A stretch of DNA of 36,765 nt from positions 1 through 36,765 of the forward strand of contig CAZSVI010000021.1 in NCBI GenBank assembly GCA_964610205.1, given 5' to 3'. This DNA is from CAZSVI01 sp964610205 (GTDB lineage Bacteria > Bacillota > Clostridia > DSM-8532). The notes below the pieces were generated by a model. The model did no database searches. It worked only from the letters and a program-made list of their open reading frames with translations, and was not told where the DNA came from. Shown piece by piece: positions 16,300 through 24,921 of the stretch (positions within the stretch are counted from its first letter, which is position 1; each line of letters opens with the position of its first letter). Both the position numbers and the translations under genes were made by a program.

Positions 16300-17184
16300 T
16301 TACCCATAATTCTCGTCTTTTGTCATCATTCTCACCTGTAAAAACCCAAAAATAAATACAAAGAAGAAGAGTATAACCGTCATTGCGTTTGCTTTTCCGA
16401 ATGCGGAAAATTTAAAAGCCGTCGAAGTTATATATGTCAATGCCACCTCGGTTGAACGGAAGGGACCACCATTAGTCATTACTTTTACAACATCATAATT
16501 TGAAGTAAATGCTCCTGTCAGAGAAAGCAGTACATTTATTACTAACGCGCTATTCAGCTGGGGAAGCGTTATATGCCAAAAACATCTTCTCTTGTTTGCT
16601 CCATCAATCTCAGCCGCTTCATACAAATCCTTGGGAATACCTTGAATAGCCGCAAGATATAAAACTATATGAAAGCCAATCCATTTCCAAACATCAACCA
16701 TCATAACAGAATATAAGGCTATGCCCGGATCACTAAGCCAGCCCCGGATTGCCCAATTCGCGCCAATTCCGTTCAAAAAAGCATTCAGCAGGCCAAAAGT
16801 AGGATTATATATCCATGACCATAATAAACCGACTACAACATATGAAAATGTTACCGGCATATACGTAGCCACACGGAATAATGATCTTCCGGCAATATCT
16901 TTTGCCAATAATAAAGCAAGCCCAAGACCAATAATGTTTTTCATTACAGTAACAAAAAAGGCATAAAACACAGTATTCTTAATCGAATTCCAAAAAATAC
17001 TATCGGTAATCGCGAAATAATAATTTTTAACACCTAACCATTTCATATCTCCCATACCATCCCAGGAAAAGAAGCTTGTCCAAATACCCTGAATGAAAGA
17101 AGCAAGGATTACGACTGTAAATAGAATAATTGCAGGAAGGCACATTAAGTAGGGAAAAGCTTTATCCGACATTTTTATTTTCAT
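16300..17184 (-). CDS. ABC carbohydrate importer, permease (MalF/UgpA-type)
   Basis: The product is 294 residues, with AGGAGA before the ATG. Six membrane helices are expected (first at about 14-36). The EAA loop reads YEAAEIDGANKRRCFWHI followed by TLPQLNSAL. The segment NGGPFRSTEVALTYI before the last helices is typical of UgpA-type permeases. It is separated from the lipoprotein gene by a 73-base gap carrying a strong stem-loop. Confidence 0.87.
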   Translation of the reverse strand: MKIKMSDKAFPYLMCLPAIILFTVVILASFIQGIWTSFFSWDGMGDMKWLGVKNYYFAITDSIFWNSIKNTVFYAFFVTVMKNIIGLGLALLLAKDIAGRSLFRVATYMPVTFSYVVVGLLWSWIYNPTFGLLNAFLNGIGANWAIRGWLSDPGIALYSVMMVDVWKWIGFHIVLYLAAIQGIPKDLYEAAEIDGANKRRCFWHITLPQLNSALVINVLLSLTGAFTSNYDVVKVMTNGGPFRSTEVALTYITSTAFKFSAFGKANAMTVILFFFVFIFGFLQVRMMTKDENYG

Positions 17185-17207
17185 AAGAATCTTCTCCTAT
17201 CCTGGTG

Positions 17208-17241
17208 TTTTGCAGACCGGTTTTAAAGCCGGTCTGCAAAA
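17208..17241 (-). other. Intercistronic stem-loop between lipoprotein and permease genes
   Basis: TTTTGCAGACCGG (17208-17220) pairs perfectly over 13 bases with CCGGTCTGCAAAA (17229-17241) around an 8-base loop. On the minus strand the upstream arm is preceded by ATTG, giving ATTGCTTTT before the GC core, as at the other hairpin of this operon. The downstream side has an A tract, not U, so termination is unlikely. Such hairpins often protect the abundant binding-protein mRNA. Confidence 0.65.
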
Positions 17242-17257
17242 GCAATAGTCAGACTTT

Positions 17258-18676
17258 TTACTTAACAGTATATTTGGGTATACTGTTTGGAGTAACCTTT
17301 GCCCAGTCATTCGCGGTAAACTTATCATACCAGTTGTATGAATAGTCTTTTTCCTTTACTAAAGTTTCAAAAGCTTTCTGTATAACATCAGTAGCCTGTT
17401 CAGGCGTCATATTACCGCTCATGACTGCCGGAATAGCCTGTGTGAACGCATCATTGATTTCTACCGGCCAAATCCAGTCCAGAAAAGCAACCGTGTTGGG
17501 CAGGAACTCGCTGTTTAGTTTCTGAGCTCTTGGGTCATCCATAACTTTAACGCCTTTAATGCATGAAACAAGCGGATCCATTACATTCATGACGATTTGG
17601 TTTACTTCAGGCCTTGTAAAATACTCAACATACTTCATTGTATTTTCTAGATTATTCTGATCGCTGAATGTAGGTATTATAATGGCACCGTTCGGTCCTC
17701 CGCCATGTGCAAGGCTGGCGCCCTCAAAAAGTTTCGGAAATTGCATAACATCCCATTCAAAATCCTTTACCCCTTCTTTGACAGGGTTAAAATACCAGCT
17801 TCCGCCATAAAACATAGCCGCCTTCTGCTGCATAAATACAGCCAGCATTCCATCGGTGTCCGTGTCCAGTGACTCCCTTGCGAGAATTCCGTCATCTACA
17901 TATTTCTTTATAAGAGAAAAGGCTTTCGCTTCTTCAGAACCCGTAAATTTCTTTTGTCCTGAAAGAAATTCCACAATTGACGGAACAGGTTGTCCTCCCA
18001 TTACCTGGCCATAAGCTTCAAAAAACCACATAGGCCACATCCAGACTTCCTTGCCTTGATGAATCATAGGCATGATATTTTTTTCTGTCTTTATTTTTTG
18101 TGCAATTGCCATCAACTCATCATATGTTTCCGGCTCTTTCAAACCCAATTCATTAAAAAGTGTTTTGTTGTAATAAATCAAACTTGTCCCTGAATCCAGA
18201 ACGGGCATGGACCATACTTTCCCACCAGATGTGGTTGTTTCCAGGACGCCCGGCCCAAAACGATCCTTGATTGGTTCAATAAGCTCGGTTAAATCCATAC
18301 ACATTCCGGCTGGCGCCAGAGAAGACAAAACAAGCCCTACTCCGGTGTGAACAAGATCATACTTCTCCCCTGCCAATCTCGCCGCGGTCAGGTTTTGCGG
18401 AATCTCATTCCATTGGCCTTTCCAGGTGTAATTAACTTTAATACCCGTCTCTTTTTCGAAGTTAGCGGCAACTTCATTCCAGGCATCAGGTTGTTTTTCC
18501 TGCTGAGGCAAACAAGCAAAAATGTTAATTTCACCGGCAGGCTTACCCGGCTCAGTACTTCCTGCCTGTCCGCTTGTTCCACTCGTTTGAGTGCTTGAAG
18601 ATGTTCCGCCTGTACATGATGTTAATACAACGATAATCATTATCATTGCAAGCATCAATGCGATTAGTTTTTTCAT
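17258..18676 (-). CDS. ABC carbohydrate importer, solute-binding lipoprotein (family 1)
   Basis: The product is 472 residues from ATG 18676, preceded by AAGGAGGT. A TTG six codons earlier lies before the ribosome binding site and is rejected. The lipoprotein signal peptide ends in the lipobox LTSC (C21), followed by a Ser/Thr/Gly-rich linker and the sugar-binding fold (FEKETGIKVNYTW, then YYNKTLFNELGLKEPETYDE). It captures a sugar or oligosaccharide outside the membrane for the two permeases downstream. No ATPase gene is in the operon. A palindromic operator-like site lies upstream at 18737-18756. Confidence 0.87.
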   Translation of the reverse strand: MKKLIALMLAMIMIIVVLTSCTGGTSSSTQTSGTSGQAGSTEPGKPAGEINIFACLPQQEKQPDAWNEVAANFEKETGIKVNYTWKGQWNEIPQNLTAARLAGEKYDLVHTGVGLVLSSLAPAGMCMDLTELIEPIKDRFGPGVLETTTSGGKVWSMPVLDSGTSLIYYNKTLFNELGLKEPETYDELMAIAQKIKTEKNIMPMIHQGKEVWMWPMWFFEAYGQVMGGQPVPSIVEFLSGQKKFTGSEEAKAFSLIKKYVDDGILARESLDTDTDGMLAVFMQQKAAMFYGGSWYFNPVKEGVKDFEWDVMQFPKLFEGASLAHGGGPNGAIIIPTFSDQNNLENTMKYVEYFTRPEVNQIVMNVMDPLVSCIKGVKVMDDPRAQKLNSEFLPNTVAFLDWIWPVEINDAFTQAIPAVMSGNMTPEQATDVIQKAFETLVKEKDYSYNWYDKFTANDWAKVTPNSIPKYTVK

Positions 18677-18736
18677 GTTTTTTACCTCCTTCAATATACT
18701 TTTAGTACTCCTGACTACAAGAGCCCTTTATAAATC

Positions 18737-18756
18737 ATCTGATTTCGCAATCAGAT
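18737..18756. promoter_or_regulatory. 20-bp palindrome with central CG, candidate LacI/CcpA-type operator
   Basis: ATCTGATT and AATCAGAT flank TCGC, giving TGATTnCGnAATCA. Palindromes centred on CG are typical of LacI-family sites, including cre. It sits 61 bases upstream of the lipoprotein ATG, next to a TATAAA-like -10, in the 125-base gap after the sugar permease gene. It could also fold as an RNA hairpin with a GNRA-type loop on the minus strand. Confidence 0.4.
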
Positions 18757-18801
18757 CATTTTTAATTTTAAAAGCGACTTAATCCACTACCGCGCGTTTT
18801 T

Positions 18802-19803
18802 CTACCAATAAATGTTTATTGACAATAATATTACACCGACTACAAATAACAGTATTCCTGCTGCAAGAAGGCAATATGTTTTTTTTGACGATCCTTTAAA
18901 TTCACGGTAAACAAGTCCCCATAAGTAAGACCAGACATTTGCCGACTGGCCCATAGGCCAGGCAATCGCCATACTCACCTGTGGAATCGCCAATGTGTGA
19001 ATGATATTTCCTCCATAGTGGCAGACTGCGGATATAAATGCCATAACAATCCCGCTTTTATTTTTGGGTCTGAATGTTACTTTCCATTGCCTGTTCCTGG
19101 TCAGTAAGTAAGATGAATATATCCATGTTCCTATAAGAGATCCTGATGACAGGAGAGCAACACACAAAAGCGGTTCAAATCCTGACGGATTAATGTCTGT
19201 CTTTACGCCAACGGACATGGCGATAGGGTATGACGATGAAAAGAAAATATTTGAAAATACTAATAAAAAAATGTATTTAATATTAATGGCTGCGTCCTTT
19301 ACCTTCTCACCCTGATCCTTTTTTCGGCGTAAACCTGCTGTCTGACATATAATTGAAGCGGCTATAAGACATATGATAGCCAGTATCAGTAAGGGTACGG
19401 AGATGTTCCCCTTTAAGCCTCCAAGTTTTGACGAAAGAAAGGTTCCAAAAATAATATTGCACGAGGAGGTTATTGATACGCTCAATATAATACCTATTTT
19501 CCCCACAACCCACATATTAATCTGCATTCCAACAGCAAACAGCATTCCGCAAACTACCACAACCAATGCCAGATTAAAATTTTTCCTAATTGATTCAAGA
19601 ATTCCCTCGCTTAAAAAGAATCTCCCAAACAGTAATATAAAAATCCATACAATTCCGAAAGAAAACGTATACATCCAAAGCATAAACCCGCTTACAGGAT
19701 AATTATCAAGCCTTTTGATACATTGAAACCATGACCCCCACATAAAAGTGGCAAACAGGATCATAAAAATAGATACGCCCTGTGAAACTTCAAACATGGC
19801 CAT
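18802..19803 (-). CDS. DMT-superfamily sugar permease (RhaT/GRP-like), about 10 membrane segments
   Basis: The product is about 333 residues from ATG 19803, with AAAGTGAGA just upstream; the frame opens to 19902 and the start is uncertain. The whole protein is a string of about ten hydrophobic helices. Conserved features include FATFMWGSWFQCIKRL near the start (WGSW, as in GRP and rhamnose-type porters), SGFEPLLCVALLSSGSLIG, and IAWPMGQSANVWSYLWGL near the end. These carriers move sugars with protons. With the ribokinase, RbsD and LacI genes upstream it recalls the rbsU-D-K-R layout of lactobacilli, so a ribose-like sugar is a possible substrate. Confidence 0.65.
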   Translation of the reverse strand: MAMFEVSQGVSIFMILFATFMWGSWFQCIKRLDNYPVSGFMLWMYTFSFGIVWIFILLFGRFFLSEGILESIRKNFNLALVVVVCGMLFAVGMQINMWVVGKIGIILSVSITSSCNIIFGTFLSSKLGGLKGNISVPLLILAIICLIAASIICQTAGLRRKKDQGEKVKDAAINIKYIFLLVFSNIFFSSSYPIAMSVGVKTDINPSGFEPLLCVALLSSGSLIGTWIYSSYLLTRNRQWKVTFRPKNKSGIVMAFISAVCHYGGNIIHTLAIPQVSMAIAWPMGQSANVWSYLWGLVYREFKGSSKKTYCLLAAGILLFVVGVILLSINIYW

Positions 19804-19968
19804 TCTCACTTTCTCTAAAAAATCTTTCATTATTGCATAAAGAATATTTAATACACTAAACATTAACCGGTGGACTGTAATATATAATTTACGGGTTTGC
19901 AAATTGCAAAACCACCCGGCGTATTTGTAACCCTTTGAGTTAACTATAAAAATGAAGGGTGTAAAACG

Positions 19969-21039
19969 CTAGTTCTTCACACGCTTAATAATTTTACTTG
20001 CCAGCTCCAGATCTTTTTTGGCATCCTCACCATTTGTATACGGAACCTTTTTATTTATAATACAATCATAAAAATGCTTCCATTCGCATCTGTAGGATTC
20101 ATCAAATGAACTCACAACTTCCTTGTTTACATTTACCATTGTTCCCGGCTCGTTTTCGTTTATTTTAACTATAGTCGGAGAATTTTTCAGGTACGGCCAT
20201 GGAAAGTGTATGGACAGATTGCACTCGTTGGAATAAACCCACAGGCTTTCATCCCATATCCTTCGATTCATTACAAGACCGGATTCAAAAGTACATCTGA
20301 AATTACCATAGTCAAATACCGCAGTGACAAAACCTTTTTTGTGGACATCGGCAAAAAGTACTTCCGGATCTCCAAATGCATGACGCATTAGTATTGTATC
20401 GTGAGATGACAACCCACAAATCAAATCATACGCCGTTTCAAGATGAGCACGTTCCTCCCCGATTTCTTGAATCCTTGCTTCATGTATTTTTCTGTTTCCC
20501 TCTTCTATTACTTCCTTTGGAATATCAATGCCGGCATACAGGTCATATATCCGGGTTGTAAAATCAAATGATCCGCCATAGTCATGAACCCTTGCATAGT
20601 TTATGTCCGTTAATGTTTTAATCTTTTCCAACGCATACCGATATCCCGGATCATATCGCTTCATGTATCCTACCAGAAGGACAACGTTGCTTTCCCTTGC
20701 GGCAGAAATTATTTCATTTGCCTGGGCTACGCTATAAGCTATCGGTTTTTCAATTATCATGTGTTTACCAGCCTTTGCGGCTTTAATACCAGGTTCATAA
20801 TGGTCTTTTGTGCAAATAATGACCGCGTCAAGAGAAGAATCAGACAGCATTTCATCCATGTCTGTGAAGCACCTGTTTTCAGACAGCGCATACTTTTTCC
20901 CTATCATTTCAACTACATGTTTTGAAATATCGCATATCGAATACAGGTTAAAATGCTCCGACTCCTGTATATATGGAAGATGCATAATCTGAGCGATCTG
21001 GCCGCAGCCAATCACGCCTACATTGAGTATTTTTGACAT
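19969..21039 (-). CDS. Gfo/Idh/MocA-family sugar oxidoreductase
   Basis: The product is 356 residues, with GGAGG 7 bases before the ATG. Its Rossmann fold opens NVGVIGCGQIAQIMHLPYI. AVIICTKDHYE and MIIEKPIAYSVAQANEII carry the conserved EKP lysine. The usual Asp-x3-His catalytic pair appears as SSHDTILMRHAFG. A long insertion-like region (about 165-205) is rich in charged residues. It is the second such enzyme in the locus and is only distantly similar to the one at 10639. Its neighbours are a dehydrogenase and ribose genes upstream and the sugar permease downstream. Confidence 0.8.
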   Translation of the reverse strand: MSKILNVGVIGCGQIAQIMHLPYIQESEHFNLYSICDISKHVVEMIGKKYALSENRCFTDMDEMLSDSSLDAVIICTKDHYEPGIKAAKAGKHMIIEKPIAYSVAQANEIISAARESNVVLLVGYMKRYDPGYRYALEKIKTLTDINYARVHDYGGSFDFTTRIYDLYAGIDIPKEVIEEGNRKIHEARIQEIGEERAHLETAYDLICGLSSHDTILMRHAFGDPEVLFADVHKKGFVTAVFDYGNFRCTFESGLVMNRRIWDESLWVYSNECNLSIHFPWPYLKNSPTIVKINENEPGTMVNVNKEVVSSFDESYRCEWKHFYDCIINKKVPYTNGEDAKKDLELASKIIKRVKN

Positions 21040-21171
21040 ATTGTAACCTCCAAACTAATTTATTTCTTATTTATTAATATTTAGCAATGTAAAGTTCTAA
21101 ACCCCCCACAGTAACAATTTAATGAAATATCAGACCCTATTTTGATTACAATTTATAAATTACCGATAAGT

Positions 21172-22191
21172 TCACGGTTTGATTATTACCTTTATTGCTT
21201 TCCCTTGTCTAAGCCTATCGAGAGCATCATGTATATTATCAAGATCTATTACATCAGATACAAGAGCACCCAAATCAATCGCCTTTTGTTCTATTATTTT
21301 AACCGCCTCCGGGAAAGTAGCGTTCGCAAGCCATGTACCTATAACCGAAATCTCTTTAGTTGTTATCTTATTCTGCATAAGCTGTGAAACAGCTTTCATG
21401 TTAACACCAAACAGTACAATTGAGCCGCCTTTCCGTACCAAATCGATACTTTGGATTACCTGAGATCCTGTTACGTCAAATACAAAATCAGCTCCGATTT
21501 TGGTATCTTTTATAACGGCTTTAAGCACTTCTTCGTTCTTTGGATCCATTATTGTTGCAATACCAAGCTTTTCAGCAAAATCTATCCTGTACGGGACTGT
21601 CTCCAGCAAAAAGATTTTACTTGCTCCCGACGCTTTCAGCAGCATTGAAATGATTATACCGATAGGGCCTGCACCTATTACAACAGCACTATCTCCAGGC
21701 TTGATATTAACTTTATTCAATCCGTTAACCGCGCAGGCAAGCGGTTCGGCACATGCCGCGGTTTCAACCGGTACGTCTTTTGAAATTTTATAAGCTACTT
21801 TCCCTGATATACAGCAAAATTTTGCAAACGCACCATCATAATCAATACCAAGCGCTTCAATATTCTCACATTCGTTGGGCAGATTTTTTCTGCAGTAAAC
21901 ACAGGTTCCGCAATAGTTATTAGGATTTGCAACAATTCTGTCACCTATTTCAAGATGATTTACTTCATTGCCTTTTTCAATAACCGTACCGCAAAACTCA
22001 TGGCCAAGAATTGTACCCGGCGTTGCGATATATCCCGGCGGAACGGCCGTGATATGCACATCGGTACCACAAACACTGACCGCATCTACTTTTATCAATA
22101 CCTGATCCTCTTTTGTCATTTTGGGTATCGGAACTTCTTTAACAACAAATACTCCTTCTTTTTCAAATACAGCCGCTTTCATAGTTTCCAT
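21172..22191 (-). CDS. Zinc-dependent MDR alcohol/polyol dehydrogenase
   Basis: The product is 339 residues, with GGGGGAGGA before the ATG. The catalytic zinc region reads SVCGTDVH and LGHEFCGTV. The structural zinc site is C-x2-C-x2-C-x7-C in NYCGTCVYCRKNLPNEC. The NAD(P) Rossmann motif is VVIGAGPIGIIISMLL. Length and motifs fit sorbitol, threonine or 2-keto-gluconate-type dehydrogenases, which interconvert polyols or hydroxy acids and ketones. It follows rbsD by 22 bases and probably feeds or drains the same pathway. Confidence 0.82.
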   Translation of the reverse strand: METMKAAVFEKEGVFVVKEVPIPKMTKEDQVLIKVDAVSVCGTDVHITAVPPGYIATPGTILGHEFCGTVIEKGNEVNHLEIGDRIVANPNNYCGTCVYCRKNLPNECENIEALGIDYDGAFAKFCCISGKVAYKISKDVPVETAACAEPLACAVNGLNKVNIKPGDSAVVIGAGPIGIIISMLLKASGASKIFLLETVPYRIDFAEKLGIATIMDPKNEEVLKAVIKDTKIGADFVFDVTGSQVIQSIDLVRKGGSIVLFGVNMKAVSQLMQNKITTKEISVIGTWLANATFPEAVKIIEQKAIDLGALVSDVIDLDNIHDALDRLRQGKAIKVIIKP

Positions 22192-22213
22192 AAAAATATC
22201 CTCCCCCCCCAGG

Positions 22214-22609
22214 TTAAAAATTTACTCCGCAAACCAGAATAACATTTGCGAAACTTGAACACTCACCTGTTCTGATAATTGTTTTCGCATCCTTCACAAT
22301 AGTTTTGAATTCATCGTGGGTTACTGTTTTTGACGGTTTATCCGGTATTATTGCTTTCATCATGGATACCAAACCTGGATTTGCCTCAACGGCTTCCGAG
22401 GCAAATATAAAAGATTCAATAACCAGTTCCTCCGCTATGGCTTCAAGTACTTCAATAAAACCAGGAACACCCCTTGTCACGGATACATCGATGACTTTAA
22501 CACCTGCCGGAATTGGAAGGCCCGCGTCTCCAATTACCAGATATTCGGTATGACCTATTTCTGCGATAGCACGGCAGATGTGCGGATTCAAAACGCGATC
22601 TTTTTTCAT
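22214..22609 (-). CDS. rbsD: D-ribose pyranase (RbsD/FucU family) with Phe at position 120
   Basis: The product is 131 residues, the normal RbsD length. H20 (AEIGHTEYL), D28 (VIGDAGLP) and H98 (TVTHDE) occur at their family positions. Position 120, normally Tyr in RbsD/FucU (SPYANIIL type), is Phe here (ECSSFANVIL). RbsD catalyses the pyranose-to-furanose step so that ribokinase receives the furanose form. Phe at 120 may alter activity or sugar preference. It sits 15 bases downstream of ribokinase. Confidence 0.85.
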   Translation of the reverse strand: MKKDRVLNPHICRAIAEIGHTEYLVIGDAGLPIPAGVKVIDVSVTRGVPGFIEVLEAIAEELVIESFIFASEAVEANPGLVSMMKAIIPDKPSKTVTHDEFKTIVKDAKTIIRTGECSSFANVILVCGVNF

Positions 22610-22624
22610 AGGTTAATCCCTTCT

Positions 22625-23557
22625 CTATTTTTCATTTTTCAATTGTTTACTGAAATTATCCACTTCCTGCCTTGCAGGCACTGAAGTCTGCGCACCCTTT
22701 CTTGATACTGCGATAGTTGATGCTATGTTTGCAAATTTTATGGCATCATGATATGAACGTCCTTCCGCAAGCATCACAGCTATAGCAGCATTGAAAGTAT
22801 CACCGGCGGCAGTTGTATCGACTACTTTAATGTCAGGCGGAGCAAAAATGGAAGCCTCATTGTTATTAACAAGCATTGCACCTCTTGCGCCTAATGTAAC
22901 CAGTACGTTTTTTACTCCTTTTCTGAGTAATGCCTGACAACCCTCCTTGATATTCTCGAATGAATCAATGCCATATCCCGTCAGTCTTGCCAACTCAGTT
23001 TCATTTGGCGTAATAATATCAATGCAGCTATATATTTCATCCGGTATATAGTCCGGCGCCGGCGCGGGATTCAAAATAACCGTTTTCCCCAATTTATCAG
23101 CTTTCTCAACGGCATAATAAACGCTGTCATAAGGTATCTCCATTTGTACAATCATGATATCGCTTTCCTGAAACGCTTCCGATTGATTTTTTAGATATTC
23201 AGCGCTGCATAAACCATTGGCGCCCGATACAACAACAATACTGTTATTACCCTCCTTATTAATATATATGATTGCCATTCCTGTCGGGGTGTCCTTTAAT
23301 ACCGATATCAGCCCTGTATTTACTCCGGCTCTGCTCAAATTATCAATCAGCAATTTTCCTGAATCATCATCACCAAGCGTGCTGAGAAATGTTATATCAC
23401 CTCCAAGCTTAGCGCATGCATACGCTTGATTTGCTCCCTTTCCTCCCGGTATTTTTGATAAAGCGTTTCCGATGATGGTTTCACCAACGGCAGGCATATA
23501 CTGAACATTTACAACAAAATCAATGTTTGAACTGCCTATTACCAGTATCTTCTTCAA
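22625..23557 (-). CDS. rbsK: Ribokinase (PfkB family)
   Basis: The product is 310 residues and starts at TTG 23557, preceded by AGGGGAG at 7 bases. Family signatures: SSNIDFVV at the start, IPGGKGANQA (GGKG at 38-41), NPAPAPDYI, TPNETELARLTG, and the PfkB signature DTTAAGDTF at 247-255 with base D253. It phosphorylates ribose or a related furanose at O5. First gene of the sugar run below the LacI gene, it is driven by a promoter at 23586-23614. Confidence 0.87.
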   Translation of the reverse strand: MKKILVIGSSNIDFVVNVQYMPAVGETIIGNALSKIPGGKGANQAYACAKLGGDITFLSTLGDDDSGKLLIDNLSRAGVNTGLISVLKDTPTGMAIIYINKEGNNSIVVVSGANGLCSAEYLKNQSEAFQESDIMIVQMEIPYDSVYYAVEKADKLGKTVILNPAPAPDYIPDEIYSCIDIITPNETELARLTGYGIDSFENIKEGCQALLRKGVKNVLVTLGARGAMLVNNNEASIFAPPDIKVVDTTAAGDTFNAAIAVMLAEGRSYHDAIKFANIASTIAVSRKGAQTSVPARQEVDNFSKQLKNEK

Positions 23558-23585
23558 TATTAACTCCCCTTACATAATGTGATTA

Positions 23586-23626
23586 GTTATAACAACGGAA
23601 TCAATCGCTTACAATTGCAACACACC
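23586..23626 (-). promoter_or_regulatory. Promoter of the ribokinase operon inside a duplicated 40-bp block (copy A)
   Basis: On the minus strand TTGTAA (plus-strand 23609-23614), a 17-base spacer and TATAAC (23586-23591) form a good promoter 29 bases before the ribokinase start. The block 23587-23626 matches 26954-26993 at 34 of 40 positions, and both copies keep -35, spacer length and -10. It may be a shared regulated promoter or the outward end of a former mobile element. Confidence 0.6.
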
Positions 23627-23825
23627 GTTATTACAACGGCAGGTTTTGCTTTGGCAAAACCATCACTTCGTAACAAGGTTCTTATCACGAAGTGATAGGG
23701 TTCTTATATCGAGGCGGGAGATATGCTCACCGCCTGATTAATGTAATCGGTACCCGCTACCTTTAGAGATGGGTCAGGGAGTCATCTTGGTTCCGCGTTA
23801 TATTTCGCCTGATAAGTATGCTTTT
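23627..23825. other. Inverted-repeat-rich spacer, candidate structured RNA or MITE-like element
   Basis: This part of the 326-base gap between lacI and ribokinase has no ORF. It holds a series of perfect hairpins: CCGTT/AACGG near 23625-23640, GGTTTTGC/GCAAAACC at 23643-23662, ATCACTTCGT/ACGAAGTGAT at 23662-23696, and AGGCGG/CCGCCT around 23711-23735. Nested stems in series suggest a folded RNA or a non-autonomous element. I do not recognise a known riboswitch. Confidence 0.35.
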
Positions 23826-23862
23826 GAATATTGTGTATAATATGGTATTATACACAATATTC
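23826..23862. repeat. 17-bp perfect inverted repeat with 3-base spacer
   Basis: GAATATTGTGTATAATA (23826-23842), TGG, then TATTATACACAATATTC (23846-23862) form an exact palindrome 22 bases beyond the LacI stop. Neither side has a U tract, so it is a poor classic terminator, although it may still end the lacI transcript. It may mark the end of an element whose other end is the promoter block. Confidence 0.6.
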
Positions 23863-23883
23863 AGGTGCGTTTATACTAAGCGC

Positions 23884-24888
23884 TTACCTTGTTGTTGATC
23901 TGCATATCAGCCTTGGTTGTAGCTTGATGTGTTTGTTATTCAGTGTTTTGCCATCCATCAGCATCAGTAAAAATTCTACTGCTTTCCGACCCATTTCATA
24001 AGTTGGTTGTTGAATCGTAGACAATGGCGGATCAGTAATTTCCGCAAAATCAATATTGTCAAAGCCTATTACCTCTATTTGATCAGGTATTTTATACCGG
24101 ATTTCCTTCAGGGCTTTTATAGCGCCGATTGCCATAATATCATTTGCAGCCAGAACTGCGGTAAAATCTACTCCTTCATTATGCAATTCCTTAATTGCCT
24201 TGTAACCGCTGTCAATTGTAAAATTTCCATACTTTATCAAATTCTTGTTATGCTCCAATCCGTATTGTGTAAGAGCCATCCTGTACCCTTCTATTCTTTC
24301 TATGGACGTAGATATTTTAGGCGGCCCTGAAATCAAAACAATCCTTTTATTTCCATGCTTAATCAAATATTCACAGGATATATATAACGCGTATTCATTA
24401 TCAAAAAACACTCCCGCATCGTAATCCATATTCTTCATTGCTCTGTCAAGCAGCACACAAGGAACACCATATTTCTTCAATTTGTTATGTATAGCGCTAT
24501 TGTCATCAACTGTGGATGTGAGAATAACACCATCCACCCTGTTCGCTATAAATGTGTTAATATAGTTTTGCTCCTTCTCCAGGGAGAAATCTGTGTTACC
24601 GATAATTACCGTATACCCGTTTTTATGCGCGTTGTCTTCAATAGCTTTAATGAGCTCGGGGAAGAATGGATTAGTAATGTCCGGAAGAATCAAACCTAAT
24701 GTTTTTGTTTTTGAAGTAACTATCCCTCTTGCAAGAAGGTTCGGTTTGTATTCATGGTCATTTATTATCTTCTGTACCCTTTTACGTGTTTCTGCTCCAA
24801 CACCCTCACTTTTATTATTGAGAACTCTGGATACTGTTGCCTTTGATACACCTGCCAATCTTGCAATATCTTCAATGGTAACACGCAT
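23884..24888 (-). CDS. LacI-family transcriptional regulator
   Basis: The product is 334 residues, preceded by GGAGGGAG. The LacI helix-turn-helix lies at about 4-23 (IEDIARLAGVSKATVSRVL), the hinge helix at about 50-58 (NLLARGIVTS), and a periplasmic-binding-like effector domain follows (LGLILPDITNPFFPE, then IEVIGFDNIDFAEIT). It binds palindromes with a central CG and is released by a sugar ligand. Immediately upstream of the ribose-type genes, it is the obvious local regulator. Its own leader contains two operator-like repeats. Confidence 0.85.
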   Translation of the reverse strand: MRVTIEDIARLAGVSKATVSRVLNNKSEGVGAETRKRVQKIINDHEYKPNLLARGIVTSKTKTLGLILPDITNPFFPELIKAIEDNAHKNGYTVIIGNTDFSLEKEQNYINTFIANRVDGVILTSTVDDNSAIHNKLKKYGVPCVLLDRAMKNMDYDAGVFFDNEYALYISCEYLIKHGNKRIVLISGPPKISTSIERIEGYRMALTQYGLEHNKNLIKYGNFTIDSGYKAIKELHNEGVDFTAVLAANDIMAIGAIKALKEIRYKIPDQIEVIGFDNIDFAEITDPPLSTIQQPTYEMGRKAVEFLLMLMDGKTLNNKHIKLQPRLICRSTTR

Positions 24889-24921
24889 AAGGGTTCTCCC
24901 TCCATTATTCTCCAGTTCCGT

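Noticed and set aside
23775..23800. T-box-like GGTTCCGCG string
   Set aside because: It points toward the 3' end of lacI, lacks the AGGGTGG context, has no specifier loop, and no amino-acid or tRNA-synthetase gene follows.
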